Assembly: GCA_051294375.1 (NCBI GenBank)
Contig: CM119270.1
Location: 7,156,564 to 7,220,563 of the forward strand
Direction: 5' to 3'
DNA: 64,000 bases
Source: Paraspadella gotoi
Lineage: Eukaryota; Chaetognatha
The notes beneath the pieces are model-generated. The model saw nothing but the letters and a program-made list of their open reading frames with translations. It had not been told where the DNA came from and ran no database searches. Shown here in pieces: positions 1 through 12,237 of the stretch (its first letter is position 1; each line of letters opens with the position of its first letter). A program made the translations under genes and the position numbers.

Positions 1-960
1 TACGTAATTATGTATATGACTCTGCCCTCAATTTTATTTCTTGATACTTTATCATAATATTTTTTTTCCTTTTATATCTTCAAATTGCTCCAGTTATTTT
101 TTTGCTCTTCCTCCTCCTCCTCCTCCTCATCCTCATCCTCCTCCTAAAGATCCTGCCTCGAACCGAAATTTTAAAATTAAGGATCCTGGCTGCGCTGTCC
201 CTTGTCCCGCCCTCGTCTCATCCCAGGCAAGAGCGAGCAAAGATATTTGATTTTATCTTGCCCCACCCCCCACTTTTTAAAGTCACCCTCCTGGACGAGC
301 TACCCGCCTCCCCACCATCTTCTTGGCATCATCCCCCGGTTCGTCTCGTAACAGGAAAAAAAACGGGGAAAGATTAAAAGAGAAAGAGAGACGAACGAGA
401 AAACGTGTTCCTTATCTTGGTCAACTTGTAACTTGCTATAACATAATATCTTCTCGAGATTGTAACAAAAGCTTGGTATACCGTCAGTAGGGTACAATGT
501 TCTTAACTTTGAATTAAATTGAATAGAATAGAAATATAATTGAAATAATCGAATAATTGAAATCGAAACGGCTTAATTTTCTCAAACTTGTCCGGCCTTT
601 TTTTTTTTTGTTACTTTCGTCATTTAGTCATTTTGATTAACTGTGGTCATTTTAATTAATTAACGATAAAACCCAGCACAGACAGCACAGACCGATAGGC
701 CAACCCGGTTTTTTTCAAGCCGGTAGGAGGGGCGAGAGCGAGCGGGGGGGGAGGGAAGAGAGAGTGCGGCCCCGAGGCTAAGGCGTCCCAATCGAAAAAC
801 CGAAAAAAAAATAATGTTTTTTTTTTCTTTATTAAACACATTTTTCTGTTACAAAATTTAAAGCGAAAAAAAAAATATTCAAGAGGAATTTCTTTCTTTT
901 TTTTTTTCGAGATCAAAAAACCAAATCGCATCTACCGTACATAATAGATGTAATTAATTT
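1..960. other. Intergenic DNA, no gene seen
   Basis: No convincing coding frame is visible. The stretch holds a (CCT)n/(CAT CCT)n run near 107-146 and homopolymer A/T runs. The open frames here are products of low-complexity sequence (poly-Pro, poly-Leu). Confidence 0.7.
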
Positions 961-986
961 GGGAGAATGGGGGATTAAACTGGATA

Positions 987-988
<2 letters not shown>

Positions 989-1063
<75 letters not shown>
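989..1063. repeat. (CT)n microsatellite
   Basis: Nearly pure CT dinucleotide run with one TCTCC interruption. Reading frames through it give Ser-Leu or Arg-Glu repeats and are not genes. Confidence 0.95.
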
Positions 1064-1067
<4 letters not shown>

Positions 1068-3359
1068 CGTATAAGGAGGATCTTCCTCAGACACCAGAAT
1101 TCGCTGTCGAAGCAAAAGTAAAAAGAAAGAAAAAAAAAAAATTCCCACAGTTTTCTTCTCTGATCTCATAAGAGAAATGAAGGTTGTCATTAAAACGAAA
1201 AAAAAAAATTATCCTTTGTCAGAAACGCGTTTTCGTTTAATCTTTTCAACGGTTGTCTCGGAATGTTTCAATAGGAAGAAGCCTGTCATATACATTTTAC
1301 GGTTGTCAGTTCGTTACAAGTCCGCTTGTCTTTGAATAGAGACAGCTATTGTCAATAAATAGACATAATTTAGGTCAAATGCTTGTGAAAATAGTTGGTC
1401 TTCTGGTGTCATTAAGCATCTAACGACTTTCCTTGTTTTTATCTTCATGGTCGTCGTCGTCTTTATCTAGTATGTCACTTCTGCTCTCCTCTTTTCTTCC
1501 TTTTCTACTTTCCTTCCATTTCTCTTTTCATTTCCTTCCTTTCCTTCTTTTCTTTCCTCCTCATCCTTTCTTGTCTCTTCTTCTCCTTTTATTTCCTCCC
1601 TTTCTCCTCCAGCCACAAATCTCCCTCGCCGTCGGAATTGTTATCGCCTCCATTGTCTACCGTTCAAGTCGTCATTGTTTCCCATCGTTGAGACGATTAT
1701 CCTCTTCGCTTCGTCTCTTGTCGTCTTTTTGTCGGTTTATTTCCCCACAAGAATACCGACACTTTTGTCATCATTCGCGTCATAGTTAATAATCTTTGTT
1801 AAATATTCATTTTTCGTTGTTATTAATGCTTACTGATTTCCTTAGTAGTTTTCCAACAGTGACACCATTCTGTCATTATAGCTTGTCAGATTTTCCTAGT
1901 TTTTTTTTCAAACCTTCGTCATCAACTGTGTTTTTCCTGCCTCAAGTCGTTGTCATTATTTTCTCTTCAGATTCTCTGACGTCAAAGTAAAGGAGGAGGA
2001 GGAGGAGGAGGAGGAGGAAGAGGAAGAAGAAAAACAAACAAAAAAGAGCGGTTGCATTAATTGCTCCGTTTTTATCTCCCGGAGAGGATTTAGTAAAACG
2101 AAGGACGAGAAAGGAAGTGAAGCGCGGGAAAGAGAAGAAAAGGAGATAAAAAGAGAAGAAAAGAGAAGAAAAGGAGATATATGTAGAAATAAAAGTAAAC
2201 GAGAGAAGGAGAGAATCCCAGAAAAACCTCACTATGAACGAAAGAAAAGGAAAAAAAGTAAAAAGACTCTTAATGCGTTATGAGCAATAACTAAAAAAAT
2301 TATGAAGGATACATAGTCTAATGTGGTTCTCAGCGGCAGAACTTAAAAGCCTCCGTGGGGGAAAGAAAAAGCGTGACGTTCGCTGAATCACCGACGGGAG
2401 AAGATATCTTGGATGGCGATCGGCCCAGTTTCATGGGAGATGAAGATTAATATCTTGGTTAAGTTGAATATTTAGTGAGATTAATCTTTTTATTTCATTT
2501 TAGAATAGTCGAACTTGAGATTTCAGTTTCTCTATTGGTTGGTTATAAACAAACGTTGCTTCTCCCTTTGTCGTCGCCGAAGTTATGTTGCCAATTTAAC
2601 ATATCAACGTGTTTCAAAATCTAAATCAAGACCGAAATTAGCCGACCGCATCGAAACGATTTATATCAAAGCGAAAAGACCCAGAGAAAAAAAAAAGCTT
2701 CGAGTGGTAATACAGTTCCAGTTTATTCTCTCACTCATTCTCTTAAATTATTTGATATTTTTATTGTCAAGAAGAAAGAAGAAGTGGGGGAAAAAAAGCA
2801 GAAAGCGGCGTTTCATTCCTAAAACGTTTTCTTTGTCACTTGTTTCAGACTCATCTCTTTCACCGACTTGTGAGACGCCATTCAGGCTTTCAGGCTTTCA
2901 CGTCTCTCGTTTCACGCCGCAATTTATGCCTCATTATGTTCCTACCTTTTTTCACTAGACATTCTTCTCTGCCAGTCATGACGCCTTCGCCTTTTTTCAA
3001 GTGGTTTTTTTTCGTTTTAATAAAACTTGTATATACAAAATTATTTTCGCGAACTTTTTTTTATAAAAAAAGAGCCATTCTTTGTATATACTTTTCGCTG
3101 GTTTATTTTTTTCAGAATGTCGCGTCCGCCATATGTTTGTCTAACACATCACTTCAACGTTAGTCACACCATATTCCCGTAATACCCCGATTTTCCCTCC
3201 ATGTACTTTTTTCTTGAATCTAATATTACCTCGAGCTGTTCAACTTGAACTGAATAAGTTCAATAAACATAATTCTCATTGCTGGTTTTTCTCTTAACCT
3301 TTCAACGTTCCTTTTCGTATGCTAGTATTATCTTAAAAAAATTACAATTTTCTACACAA
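1064..3359. other. Intergenic DNA with strand-asymmetric pyrimidine and purine tracts
   Basis: The region 1440-1620 is a long C/T-rich tract and 1985-2235 is a G/A-rich tract (GGA repeats, then GAAAAGGAGA motifs). Between 1180 and 1980 short motifs of the TTGTC(A) type recur at irregular spacing, suggesting an eroded tandem repeat. A 147-codon plus-strand frame near 2515-2958 is not low complexity, but no family is recognisable and it has no good start context, so I do not call it a gene. Confidence 0.5.
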
Positions 3360-3645
3360 CCGGTCGCCGTCGCCATCGCCCGATCAATTTAAAAAAACCG
3401 CGACCTTTTAGCGCCGATGCCACCGAACGGCGGCAAGAACGAATGCCATCCTTTCTCTAAATGCCACTCCCCGCCACGATGCGACGCCATTGCTCCGCGT
3501 TCATCATCTACCACTCCCAGCCTTATAGATTCCGACGCCGCAACGCGCCTTTCGCTCGCGCCAACTGCTCCTCCCTTCTCCGCGCGACGGAAGAATCTCG
3601 TTGGTTCCATCGCGTTCGTTGTGTCTCCGGTCACGTGACTGAAAC
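3360..3645. promoter_or_regulatory. GC-rich, CpG-rich island with perfect E-box
   Basis: This ~280-bp patch is clearly richer in G+C and CpG than its AT-rich flanks. It contains the 10-bp palindrome GTCACGTGAC at 3630-3639, the extended E-box/CLEAR-type core bound by bHLH-zip factors (USF, MITF/TFEB families) in animals. Both strands carry overlapping open frames of 60-80 codons through the island. No recognisable protein or splice context was found. A promoter or first-exon role is inference. Confidence 0.3.
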
Positions 3646-4323
3646 TGAATCCGAATAAAAATATATTTTGGTCTACGTCGAGTTTTATGGAAGAATCGGC
3701 GAACCCGAATTTGTTTCAACAGTACGTTCACTTTGAATGAAATACGCGAGGACGTCAACCTGTAAAATATACTATTTGAAAATGTCGTGGCCTTAAAAAA
3801 AAATATTCTGAAGTTACCAAAAACAGCTGGAAACAAAAATAAGGGAAATAAAAAAAAAACAATTGCAACCCAAAAAAATGGAACGATAAAAAAAGATAAT
3901 GACGATGACGATGGCGACAATGTGCAGACAAATGGTTAGTATTTTGGTTTAAAAAAAAAAGTAAAAAAGAATCAAAATCGATATAAAAAAAATAAAAACA
4001 AACAAAACGAAACGAAACTCGTTAAAACGTCAGTTGTAACGAATGTAAATTGTAAGAAAGACAAAAACGTAGAAAATTTGGCCCAACGCTCCTGTCGGTC
4101 GACGCACGAACAAACTGGAGACTTTTGTTTACAATCATTATGCAAATAAAGAGGAACAATAATGACATTAGAAAGAGAGGGAGACAAAGCGAGAGGGAGA
4201 GCGAGAGAGAAAATAATTTGGGATTTGGGAGAAAGAGAGAGAGTGAGAGTTAAAGGGGCTTGGTGAATAAGAGGTGAGAATGAAAAGGGAACAATGGCGG
4301 AATTATACATGAGAGAGAGAGAG

Positions 4324-4370
<47 letters not shown>

Positions 4371-4599
4371 ATTAGCTTTCATTCATTTCGCCCGTCTCTC
4401 TCTTCTCCCCTTTCTTCTCTCACACTTTTCTTTTCTGGTATCATTATTTTCTTTTTCACTCTTCTCTTTTCTTTCCCTCTTCTTTTCTTTTTTCTTCTCT
4501 TTTCTTCTCTCTCACTCTCTGCCATCGATTCGATCAGTTTTGACTCCTCTCACTTTTCCCAGACGAAAACGAAAAAAAGTTTCCTGTTAAAGAAAAAAA
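3646..4599. repeat. AT-rich DNA followed by (GA)n array
   Basis: 3646-4150 is AT-rich with many A runs and no gene. 4160-4367 is purine-rich, ending in a clean (GA)n run at about 4314-4367. 4393-4520 is a C/T-rich continuation. A 25-N gap follows at 4600-4624. Confidence 0.8.
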
Positions 4600-4678
4600 N
4601 NNNNNNNNNNNNNNNNNNNNNNNNGATATATATAAAAAACTGAGGATGAGGTTTCGCGATAACAAATCGATTTTGAAG

Positions 4679-4703
4679 CTCTCTCTCTCATCTCTCTCTC
4701 TCT

Positions 4704-4767
<64 letters not shown>

Positions 4768-4768
4768 G
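4679..4768. repeat. (CT)n microsatellite
   Basis: Interrupted CT dinucleotide array (TCTCTCC interruptions) at the left edge of copy A. A matching but shorter CT run precedes copy B at about 15057-15080. Confidence 0.9.
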
Positions 4769-5138
4769 TTCCTCTTTTTCATTCGAATGTTAGTCTTTTT
4801 TTTTATGTATATAACTTCCCACGCTAGGAGTATCGGCTTGACTTTATTTAAATTCTGCGCAGCTAATTCGACGCGCAGCCGAAGATTTTTTTTCAAAGTA
4901 TAAAAAAAATTATGTTAAGATATTTCGTTACGTATGATATTCCAATTGTTTTGTAATAAATGAACTTTTAATGGAACAGTGTCCTGAAAACTGAATCTAA
5001 AATCCGATTCTTAGTAACGATAAACTTTGGACCCTGATGAATCTACAATCGATTACAATCTAGAATTCTCGAATTAGAATCACCCGTCTTTAAAAATCTC
5101 CGTTTTGACCAAATTCTCGGATTTTTTGACGACACGAC

Positions 5139-5320
5139 GACCGAATGACGACGACGACGACGAAAATGAATCTTCCGGCGATGGAAAAAACCAATGTTGG
5201 GCATTATTGATGATGTGATGATGATGATGATGATGATATGATGATGATTGATGATGATGACGATAATGATGATGATGATGATGATTATGATGATGATGAT
5301 AATGATTGATGATAATTGAT
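5139..5320. repeat. (GAC)n then (GAT)n trinucleotide array
   Basis: ACGACGACGACG at 5147-5161 is followed by ~100 bp of interrupted GAT/ATG repeats. The counterpart in copy B is 15421-15556. Confidence 0.9.
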
Positions 5321-5342
5321 TTAAATATAAAAATTAAGAGAT

Positions 5343-6821
5343 TAGATATGTCGCTCCGCGCTTAAAAAAAATCTGAAAGAACGAAGCGGTTCTGATAACT
5401 CTCTCTCTCCCTCGCAATTTTTGCACCAGAGTAGCGCAGTAAATATTACAAAACCATGGATGATTTCTAAAAAACTGCAGTGTTTGGGCTATCCAACGGC
5501 CGCCGGAACAAAGAAAATCCATAAAGGTCTGACTAAAAAATACTGAAAATAAACACGGCGCTTAGTCTGAATTCTTTTTAAAATTTTTTATTTGATATTT
5601 ACTGTATAAGTAAATAAATATACAGCAGTATGCACTGATTTCCGATTTCTGTGGGTTTTAGCCTAACTTTCAAGCACATAACGAACAAATGAATTGACCT
5701 TCATAGAAGAAATAATAGCAATTAATCCAATTTTTTTTCTCAAAATTTGTTGTCATTTTTGTTTTCTTACTGTTTTTGCCAAACAGCCTTTAAAATTATA
5801 AAAAATAAAGATTAGCTAATGAACTACCAATGTCTAGGTAATTTCGCTTGCTGGGAACAAAGAAAAAATTCATTTATTCATAGTATCAATATGAGCCTTT
5901 GAAATAACTCATTTTCTTTGCAATTTACCCCTTTATTTGATAAAAGCCTTGTTATTATAATAAAAAATAAAAACAACAATTTTACCATCCAGCTACATGC
6001 ATTAGCGTGTTATTAAAAGAGTTATTGCTTTTTATGAAAATGTTATATTAATATAGCTAACGGGCATTATGCAAAGTTTTATTTGCACCTGAGATGACAA
6101 AAATTTAAAATTCTGATAATATAGCCTTTAGCCCTATGTCAGTAGTTTTTTAATACTATCTCTGGAACAAAGTTTTGGAACTTCTAAATTTTCATATTTA
6201 AATTCATATGTTTTTTAACGTCCTACAGAATTTTTATTTTTTGTTCCAACAAAATGATAATTCATTATTCCTTTATAGTAATTATATAAACATTTTGAGG
6301 ATATAGAAAATTTTTGTTATATCAAAACATAATTCAATCTTTCTCTTTCAGAATCTATATTTATTTATTTTTTTTAAAACAGCCAAGTGTGTTTATTTAA
6401 TTTTCAAAAGTTGTTATTACTTTTGACTAAGATTCCGATCCAGATTTAAAAAAATCCGTGGAATATTTAAAGAACAAATTATATGGAAAAACTTGCCCCA
6501 TAATTATGGCTTAATATGATACCAGTCTCATCGTTCTATCATTTTTGGTCAAAGATATTAAAAAACAAATTTTTTTATTACCAATGAAGAACACTCAGCC
6601 AAAGCTAAAATTAAGTGGAACCAAAAAGAAAATTTAACGAACGGCAGTTTGTTTTAAAATGCATGGAAATAATGCCATTTTTGTAGATTAATTTTCAACG
6701 CGTGGGTCAATTGATTTGAAATAGCTTACATCAATAATATTGAACATCATTTCTATTCAGTAAATGTAAAAATTTAAAAAATAAACATTATAAATGACCA
6801 GATTAACTTGGCCATCTAACT
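5343..6821. mobile_element. 1.48-kb insertion of unknown class, present in copy A only
   Basis: Copy B reads straight through the site (…AATTAAGAGATATAAAG… near 15570), whereas copy A has 1479 extra bases here. AGAGAT occurs at 5337-5342 and again at 6822-6827, consistent with a 6-bp target duplication. The ends share only a short inverted TTAGAT, so terminal inverted repeats are weak. The interior is AT-rich and non-coding apart from a 63-codon minus frame (5334-5522) with no recognisable homology. It could be a non-autonomous DNA transposon or a truncated retroelement. The class is not determined. Confidence 0.6.
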
Positions 6822-6879
6822 AGAGATATTTAAAGTATTCAAAAAAATAAAATATAAAAATCGAAAAAAAAGGGGATAA

Positions 6880-6880
6880 A

Positions 6881-6916
<36 letters not shown>

Positions 6917-6990
6917 AAAATAGAAAGATAAAAGAAAGAAGAAAGAAAGAAAGAAAGAAGAAAGAAAGAAAGATAGAAAGAAGAAAGAAA
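6880..6990. repeat. (GAAA)n tetranucleotide array
   Basis: AAAG repeats with minor interruptions. The copy B counterpart begins at 15625 and runs into a gap at 15657-15714. Confidence 0.9.
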
Positions 6991-7079
6991 AGAGAGACCA
7001 ACGCGTGGTTTTGATGTCCACTCGTCTTGACACGGATCCCCTCTGAGTCAAGAGGCCAGGATCGGCCTCTGGGAGGGAA

Positions 7080-7081
7080 CG

Positions 7082-7163
<82 letters not shown>

Positions 7164-7187
7164 GAGAGAGGGAGGGAGAGAGAGATG
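7080..7187. repeat. (GA)n array
   Basis: Interrupted GA repeat. The copy B counterpart at 15823 is replaced after 30 bp by a 213-N gap, showing that the gap sits in microsatellite. Confidence 0.9.
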
Positions 7188-7546
7188 ATTTTTTGAATTC
7201 GTCCTTAGTCGATTTTCGATTAAATGAGCTTCATTTACCAAAAGAAGATAAAGTCAGAAAGTACAGTAAGCAAACATAAATATAGGGACAGACAAACATT
7301 GATGAGGGAGAGTAGAATACTATAATATTGGAAATTTATTCAAAAATGTGAATCAGACTAATCTCGAAAAAAAAACCTCATTTTATTACAGCATTTAGCA
7401 AAAATTTAATTTATAATTGATAAACAATTAATATCGAATACATAATAAAGAATTATATAAATAAAAAAAGGAAAGGTGCCTTCGGCCGAACTTCGAATTG
7501 AAATTTTGTTTTCGTCTTCGAGCGAAAAACAAAAAATTCCGGTTCA

Positions 7547-7550
<4 letters not shown>

Positions 7551-7596
<46 letters not shown>

Positions 7597-7648
7597 AAGA
7601 GAGAGAGAGAGAGAGAGAGAGACTGGAGAGAGAGAGAGAGAGAGAGAT
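7551..7648. repeat. (GA)n array
   Basis: Interrupted GA run. The copy B counterpart at 16345 is mostly N (16367-16576). Confidence 0.9.
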
Positions 7649-7997
7649 TATCGGCAACGGAGAGAATGGAAGTTGAAAGGATTAAATAATTATACCTTAG
7701 CGAGCACTGTCGAAGGCTGGGCGAAGCCACGATGCCACCTGTTTTCGTGATGCGGGGGTGCAGGTCTCACTGTCTGTAATGTTGATCGAAATATTCAGGT
7801 CACACATACGATGCCACACATATTTTATTTTTACGATTCTAGGGACGAAGCAACCGTGTCAACTTTTTATTAGCATCTGGAGTCTGGATTATAGAAACAA
7901 ATAAGATTAAAACTCTTAATTTACTTGGCAAAATCTAGCAAACCAACTAACAAACTTACCTTTTCTATATAAGGAACATTAACCGTTTGATGTACAG

Positions 7998-8623
7998 TAA
8001 GGCGTAGTAAAATTTTCTATATTTTAACTTCTTTTAATTAAAATTCTTAATAGTGAGGAACGAACAACATTATACTAATAAACATTTATGTAATAAAAAA
8101 ATTTATAATAAATTTTACAATTTACGCAGTAGGCCATTATTTATACTAGTACTAATCCAATAAATATTAAAATTTTAAAACAGTTTTTCTAACGATTTTT
8201 TACATATTTTGAATTCGTCATAAAAAGTTGTATAAAAAGAAATATAACTCTTTAGAAAATTCCTCATTAAGTGGGTCAAAAATTTGAAAAAAGCTGTATT
8301 TTAGTTGAAAATTAACTTTTTATATGATTAAATATAGTTTTTTTAAATTTTTAACCCACTTAATGAAAGAATTTTCAAAAAATGACTTATATTTTCATTT
8401 ATCAACTTTTGACGAGGAATTCAAAATCTGCAATCAAAATTTAGAAAAGCCTATTTTGAAATTTTTTCAATTTTATTAAAGATAGTACTATATATAAATA
8501 TAGCCTACTGCGAAATTGAAGAACATTAAAAATTAATTTTTTTTAATAAAATTAATGTTTACTGATTGGTATGTTGTTCATAATTGGACATTTAAATTTT
8601 GTGTGCTAACTTTACACGCCTTA
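7998..8623. mobile_element. Foldback hAT-like MITE
   Basis: 626-bp insertion in copy A only. The empty site in copy B reads GATGTACAGTTATTTT at about 16911. ATGTACAG is duplicated exactly at 7990-7997 and 8624-8631. An 8-bp duplication with T at position 2, A at position 7 and central TA fits the hAT superfamily (Buster-like preference). The termini are TAAGGCGTAGTAAA (left) and, on the opposite strand, TAAGGCGTGTAAAG (right). Beyond the ends the element is inverted along nearly its whole length: GCAGTAGGCCAT at about 8128 mirrors ATAGCCTACTGC at about 8500, and TTAAGTGGGT at about 8265 mirrors ACCCACTTAA at about 8355. It therefore has ~300-bp arms and a tiny loop. There is no transposase frame, so it must have been moved in trans. 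Confidence 0.85.
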
Positions 8624-8631
8624 ATGTACAG

Positions 8632-9330
8632 TTATTTTTTTTCTCTTTCATCAATTTTAAACTTGATCTTAAGTCAAATTACTTCAAGACGACGATTTCT
8701 TTCAATTCTGGTTAAATTCCCGAAAGACACTGTGCCGTCGTGTCTCCCGCCGGATTTTATGCGAAGCTCTGTGCCGAGGCCGCCGACCGTAGAATTTCTC
8801 GTTAATTTATTGAGCAACTTGTTTTATCAATTTGATAATCCGTGAAAACCCACCGTGCCACCTGTTCTTTCGGTATTAATCATCCAAAGATTGATTGAAT
8901 CTGATCATTTTTGTCGTCATCGTTGTCATCGTGTATGATGTCATCGTCATTGTTGTCTTTACTCTTAATGCCGACTAAATCAATTATTTAATTAATTGTT
9001 TTAGGGAAATTTTACAGGTTTAGCTACGAATTTTCTACGTCGTATTCCCAAGGGATTATTCATATTTTAAAATCCTCCGGTAATAAATTTTAAATCACTC
9101 GGTCTCTGCACGAAATTGTTCTTTTTTTTTTCTATTTCCGTGCCACAGTTGATTTGTATTTCTCCCGTTAAACACTTGGATTCACACGTCTGACCTTTTG
9201 TGAAAATCCAATTCGAGCCGAGATCGAGCAGTGTGTGTGGGAGGAGAGAAAATATAAAAGAAAAGTATTAACCTAAAATTTGCGTTTTTTTTGGGGGTTT
9301 CTCAACAAAAGAGAATTCTTCTCCTTTAAT
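8632..9330. other. Unique-looking part of block L, no gene called
   Basis: Shared with copy B 16921-17563. It contains GTCATC trinucleotide-like repeats at about 8915-8960. A 96-codon plus frame spans 8555-8845, but its copy B equivalent is frameshifted and not conserved as a protein, so no gene is called. Confidence 0.5.
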
Positions 9331-9340
9331 GTCGTCTATC

Positions 9341-9342
9341 TT

Positions 9343-9373
<31 letters not shown>

Positions 9374-9730
9374 TCATCTCTCCTCTCCTCCTCTCTCTCT
9401 CTCTCTACTGACGACCTTTAGCGGTTGAGAATTTAAAATTGTAGAAAAGAGAAAAAGAGAAAAATCTATCATTGACAATGGAACATTTGAAGCAAAAAAA
9501 GGGAATCCTGATGAAAAAAAATGAAAATGAAAACGATAAAAAATAGAAATCGTAAAATGAAGCGACTCTTCTCTTCCAAGATTTCCCCCCTGTGAAGAAA
9601 ATCCAAGAGGGAGAGAGCAGATTGCCGATATTCGGCAGAGAGAGAGAGAAGACGAGAGAGAGAGGAGAGAGAGAAGAGAGAGAGAGAGAGACGAGAGAGA
9701 GAGAGAGAGAGAGAGACAGGAGACATATTC
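9341..9730. repeat. CT array, spacer, GA array
   Basis: CT run at 9341-9408 and GA run at 9639-9722. The entire counterpart in copy B is the 406-N gap 17564-17969. Confidence 0.85.
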
Positions 9731-9851
9731 TCTTCGAACGAACGATATCTATTTATTCCCTTCGGAAATTTCCGTCTCTTTCTTCTCTTTGATTTTCTCG
9801 GAAATCGTTATATTAATTTTACCGCGCCATTCTTTTAAGCATTGAAAATTT

Positions 9852-9945
9852 TAATCACGGTTCGTTTTCACCATTTTTCGTTTATCACGATTCCTTTTAT
9901 TATTTCGTTTATCACCGGTTCGTTTTATCATTTTATCATTTATAA
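9852..9945. repeat. 15-bp minisatellite (TTTATCACGGTTCGT), copy A
   Basis: Degenerate tandem repeat. The cleaner copy at 18109-18200 shows successive 15-bp units TTTATCACGGTTCGT, TTCACCATTTTTCGT, TTTATCACGATTCCT and TTTATTATTTTTCGT. Copy A has single-base losses that blur the register. Confidence 0.7.
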
Positions 9946-10492
9946 TAATGGCTTCATTTGATAGATTTTCTTCGACGAAAAGCGTTCATATATACCATTT
10001 TATAGTTTAACCAGGGCCAGGGTTTGTTTTTATAATTTTTAATTTCACCACAATTTTAATCATTATTTTGATCCAAAATACTTTTCCACCCTTTTTGTTT
10101 AGCTTGATTAGATATTTTTGGTTGACCAGCCCACTTTGCTGAATTTCTGTATCTCTTTCAGCTTTGACGCATGCCCATTTTCTGTCTGTGAGGTATTGGT
10201 CCATTCTATCTTGTGAAACTGAATGTTTACATATGCCCTTCTATCTCTCGGTCTGTATGTCAATAAGAATTAAAGCATAAATATGCTTTTTCCAGGTAAA
10301 TAATAATATACAATTCCGGTGGTTAATAAATTTTAACATTGATAAACAATAATCAAGCCAATCTTCGTAAAAAAAAGTAAAATAAAATAATAAAATTTAT
10401 CATAATTTCCAATATATTTTTTCTCGCAGCTGCGACTTCTTTTTTGAACTTTTCATTCAAGTTTTTTTCCCTTCAAAAACCACAGCAGAGAA

Positions 10493-10509
10493 CAGAGAGA
10501 AGATAGGAG

Positions 10510-10554
<45 letters not shown>

Positions 10555-10560
10555 AGAAGA

Positions 10561-10594
<34 letters not shown>

Positions 10595-10756
10595 AGAGAG
10601 AGATTTTGTTTTTTCTCTTGGGGGTGGCCTCATTAATTCCGTCCGTTGGAGGTAAAAAAGCGGAATTTATAAAAGGGATTATCTCCCCGAAGAAAAGGAA
10701 AAATCGGTGAGAGATTAGAGTCATTCATATGCGCGGACAGAGAGAGAGAGAGAGAG

Positions 10757-10824
<68 letters not shown>

Positions 10825-10975
10825 TAAGCAATTACAAACAACGAAAATGGCCGAGTGGAAATTTCATAAGTATTATATCATTTTATTATTATTATTATTA
10901 TTATTTATTATTATTATATTTTATTATTAGTATTATTATTATATTAATTTAGTATTATTATTATTATTATTATTT
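10493..10975. repeat. GA arrays and (ATT)n array
   Basis: GA arrays at 10493-10602 and 10739-10826, then (ATT)n at about 10883-10975. Counterparts in copy B: 18720-18812, 18945-19038 and 19088-19180. The 100 bp between the GA arrays is conserved between the copies but has no gene. Confidence 0.9.
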
Positions 10976-12087
10976 GTTTGCTCTGTTTCTTTTAAAAAAA
11001 AAGTAGATTGACGACAATTTATTACATCCTGAGGCTGTAAATGACAACAACGAAAAGTTTGATGCTTTTCTCTCTCGTGGAAAAAAAAATTTTAAATGTT
11101 TGGATTCAGGTTTGATCTATAGATTATAAAAAAGAAAAAAAAAAGAATTCCCGTCCCACTTAAAAAAGTCAATTAAAAAAAAAAAAATAATGAAATAATA
11201 AAGAGGAAAGAGACAGATAACTAAGAATGGAGAGAAAGAGAAAGAGGGAGAAAAGTTGCTGGAGAGCGACGAGAGAGAGGATGAGTGAGATGAAGAGAAG
11301 AGAGACAAATTCTGAGATGAGAGAGGAGAGAGAGACAAGAGAGAGAGAGAGAGGCGAGAGAGAGAGAGAATTTTCCATCGATCATAATTTCTCGATTGAA
11401 AAACCGAAAGGAGCTTCAACATTTAAATACGAGAATCCGTTTCTTTCGTCTTTTTTACTCATTTTTTACTAAATAAAAAAAAAGGCCAAGAGTGCCTAGT
11501 GTAAAGGTTAGGAACCAATAATGATTAATATACCATATATTCATTGGCTTATACTTAATACTTTCCAATTGCATGTCCGCACTGATCCTTAAATTGTTGA
11601 AATTTTTATTTTTAACTGTCAATGTCTCTTTTATTTCAGAAGAAAAAATTTTTTTTTACTTTAAAATAACAAAAAACTATAACTTGATTTATCAATAACT
11701 TCCAAACCTGAAGAAAATGAAATATAGAAAGAACATATTGTGTAGAGGTAAAGATTTTTCCAAGGAAATTTTAGTTTAGGAAATTGGATTAAATAATGAA
11801 CAAATAGAAATGTAATTAAACGCATTAATAAAAAAGGAAAAAAATAGAATAGAGTTATTCAAGCAATTGGGATGGGAGTTCTTTTCTTTATTTGCAATCG
11901 GAGTTTGTTCTTTACTTGAACTTTTTTTTGTCAATCAAATTGTATAGACTTAGTCAATCTCCGATCCTTTGTCACTAAAGATTTCATAACGATCGTGGTT
12001 CGTTCCGTTCATCTTTTCAACGTCAAAAAATTCTTTTCCTCGTCTGAGCACCATAAAAGGAGCGTGAGAGCCTCAATTCATTGTCTG

Positions 12088-12090
<3 letters not shown>
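10976..12090. other. AT-rich block L sequence, no gene
   Basis: Contains a purine-rich stretch (11205-11370). The rest aligns to copies B (19200-20305) and C (25337-26280). No coding frame is conserved across copies. Confidence 0.6.
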
Positions 12091-12091
<1 letters not shown>

Positions 12092-12138
<47 letters not shown>

Positions 12139-12140
12139 TC

Positions 12141-12178
<38 letters not shown>
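12092..12178. repeat. (CT)n array
   Basis: Same position in copies B (20310-20415) and C (26283-26388); array length differs between the copies. Confidence 0.95.
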
Positions 12179-12181
<3 letters not shown>

Positions 12182-12237
12182 CCTCCCCTAATGTTTTCCT
12201 TTCTTCAGCGCACCAAAAAGGAAAAGAGAATCTGATA

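Noticed and set aside
2515-2958. 147-codon plus frame
   Set aside because: No recognisable domain, no start context, no splice signals; open by composition. Kept only as a note.
8555-8845. 96-codon frame in block L of copy A
   Set aside because: It starts within the MITE and the copy B equivalent is not conserved as protein.
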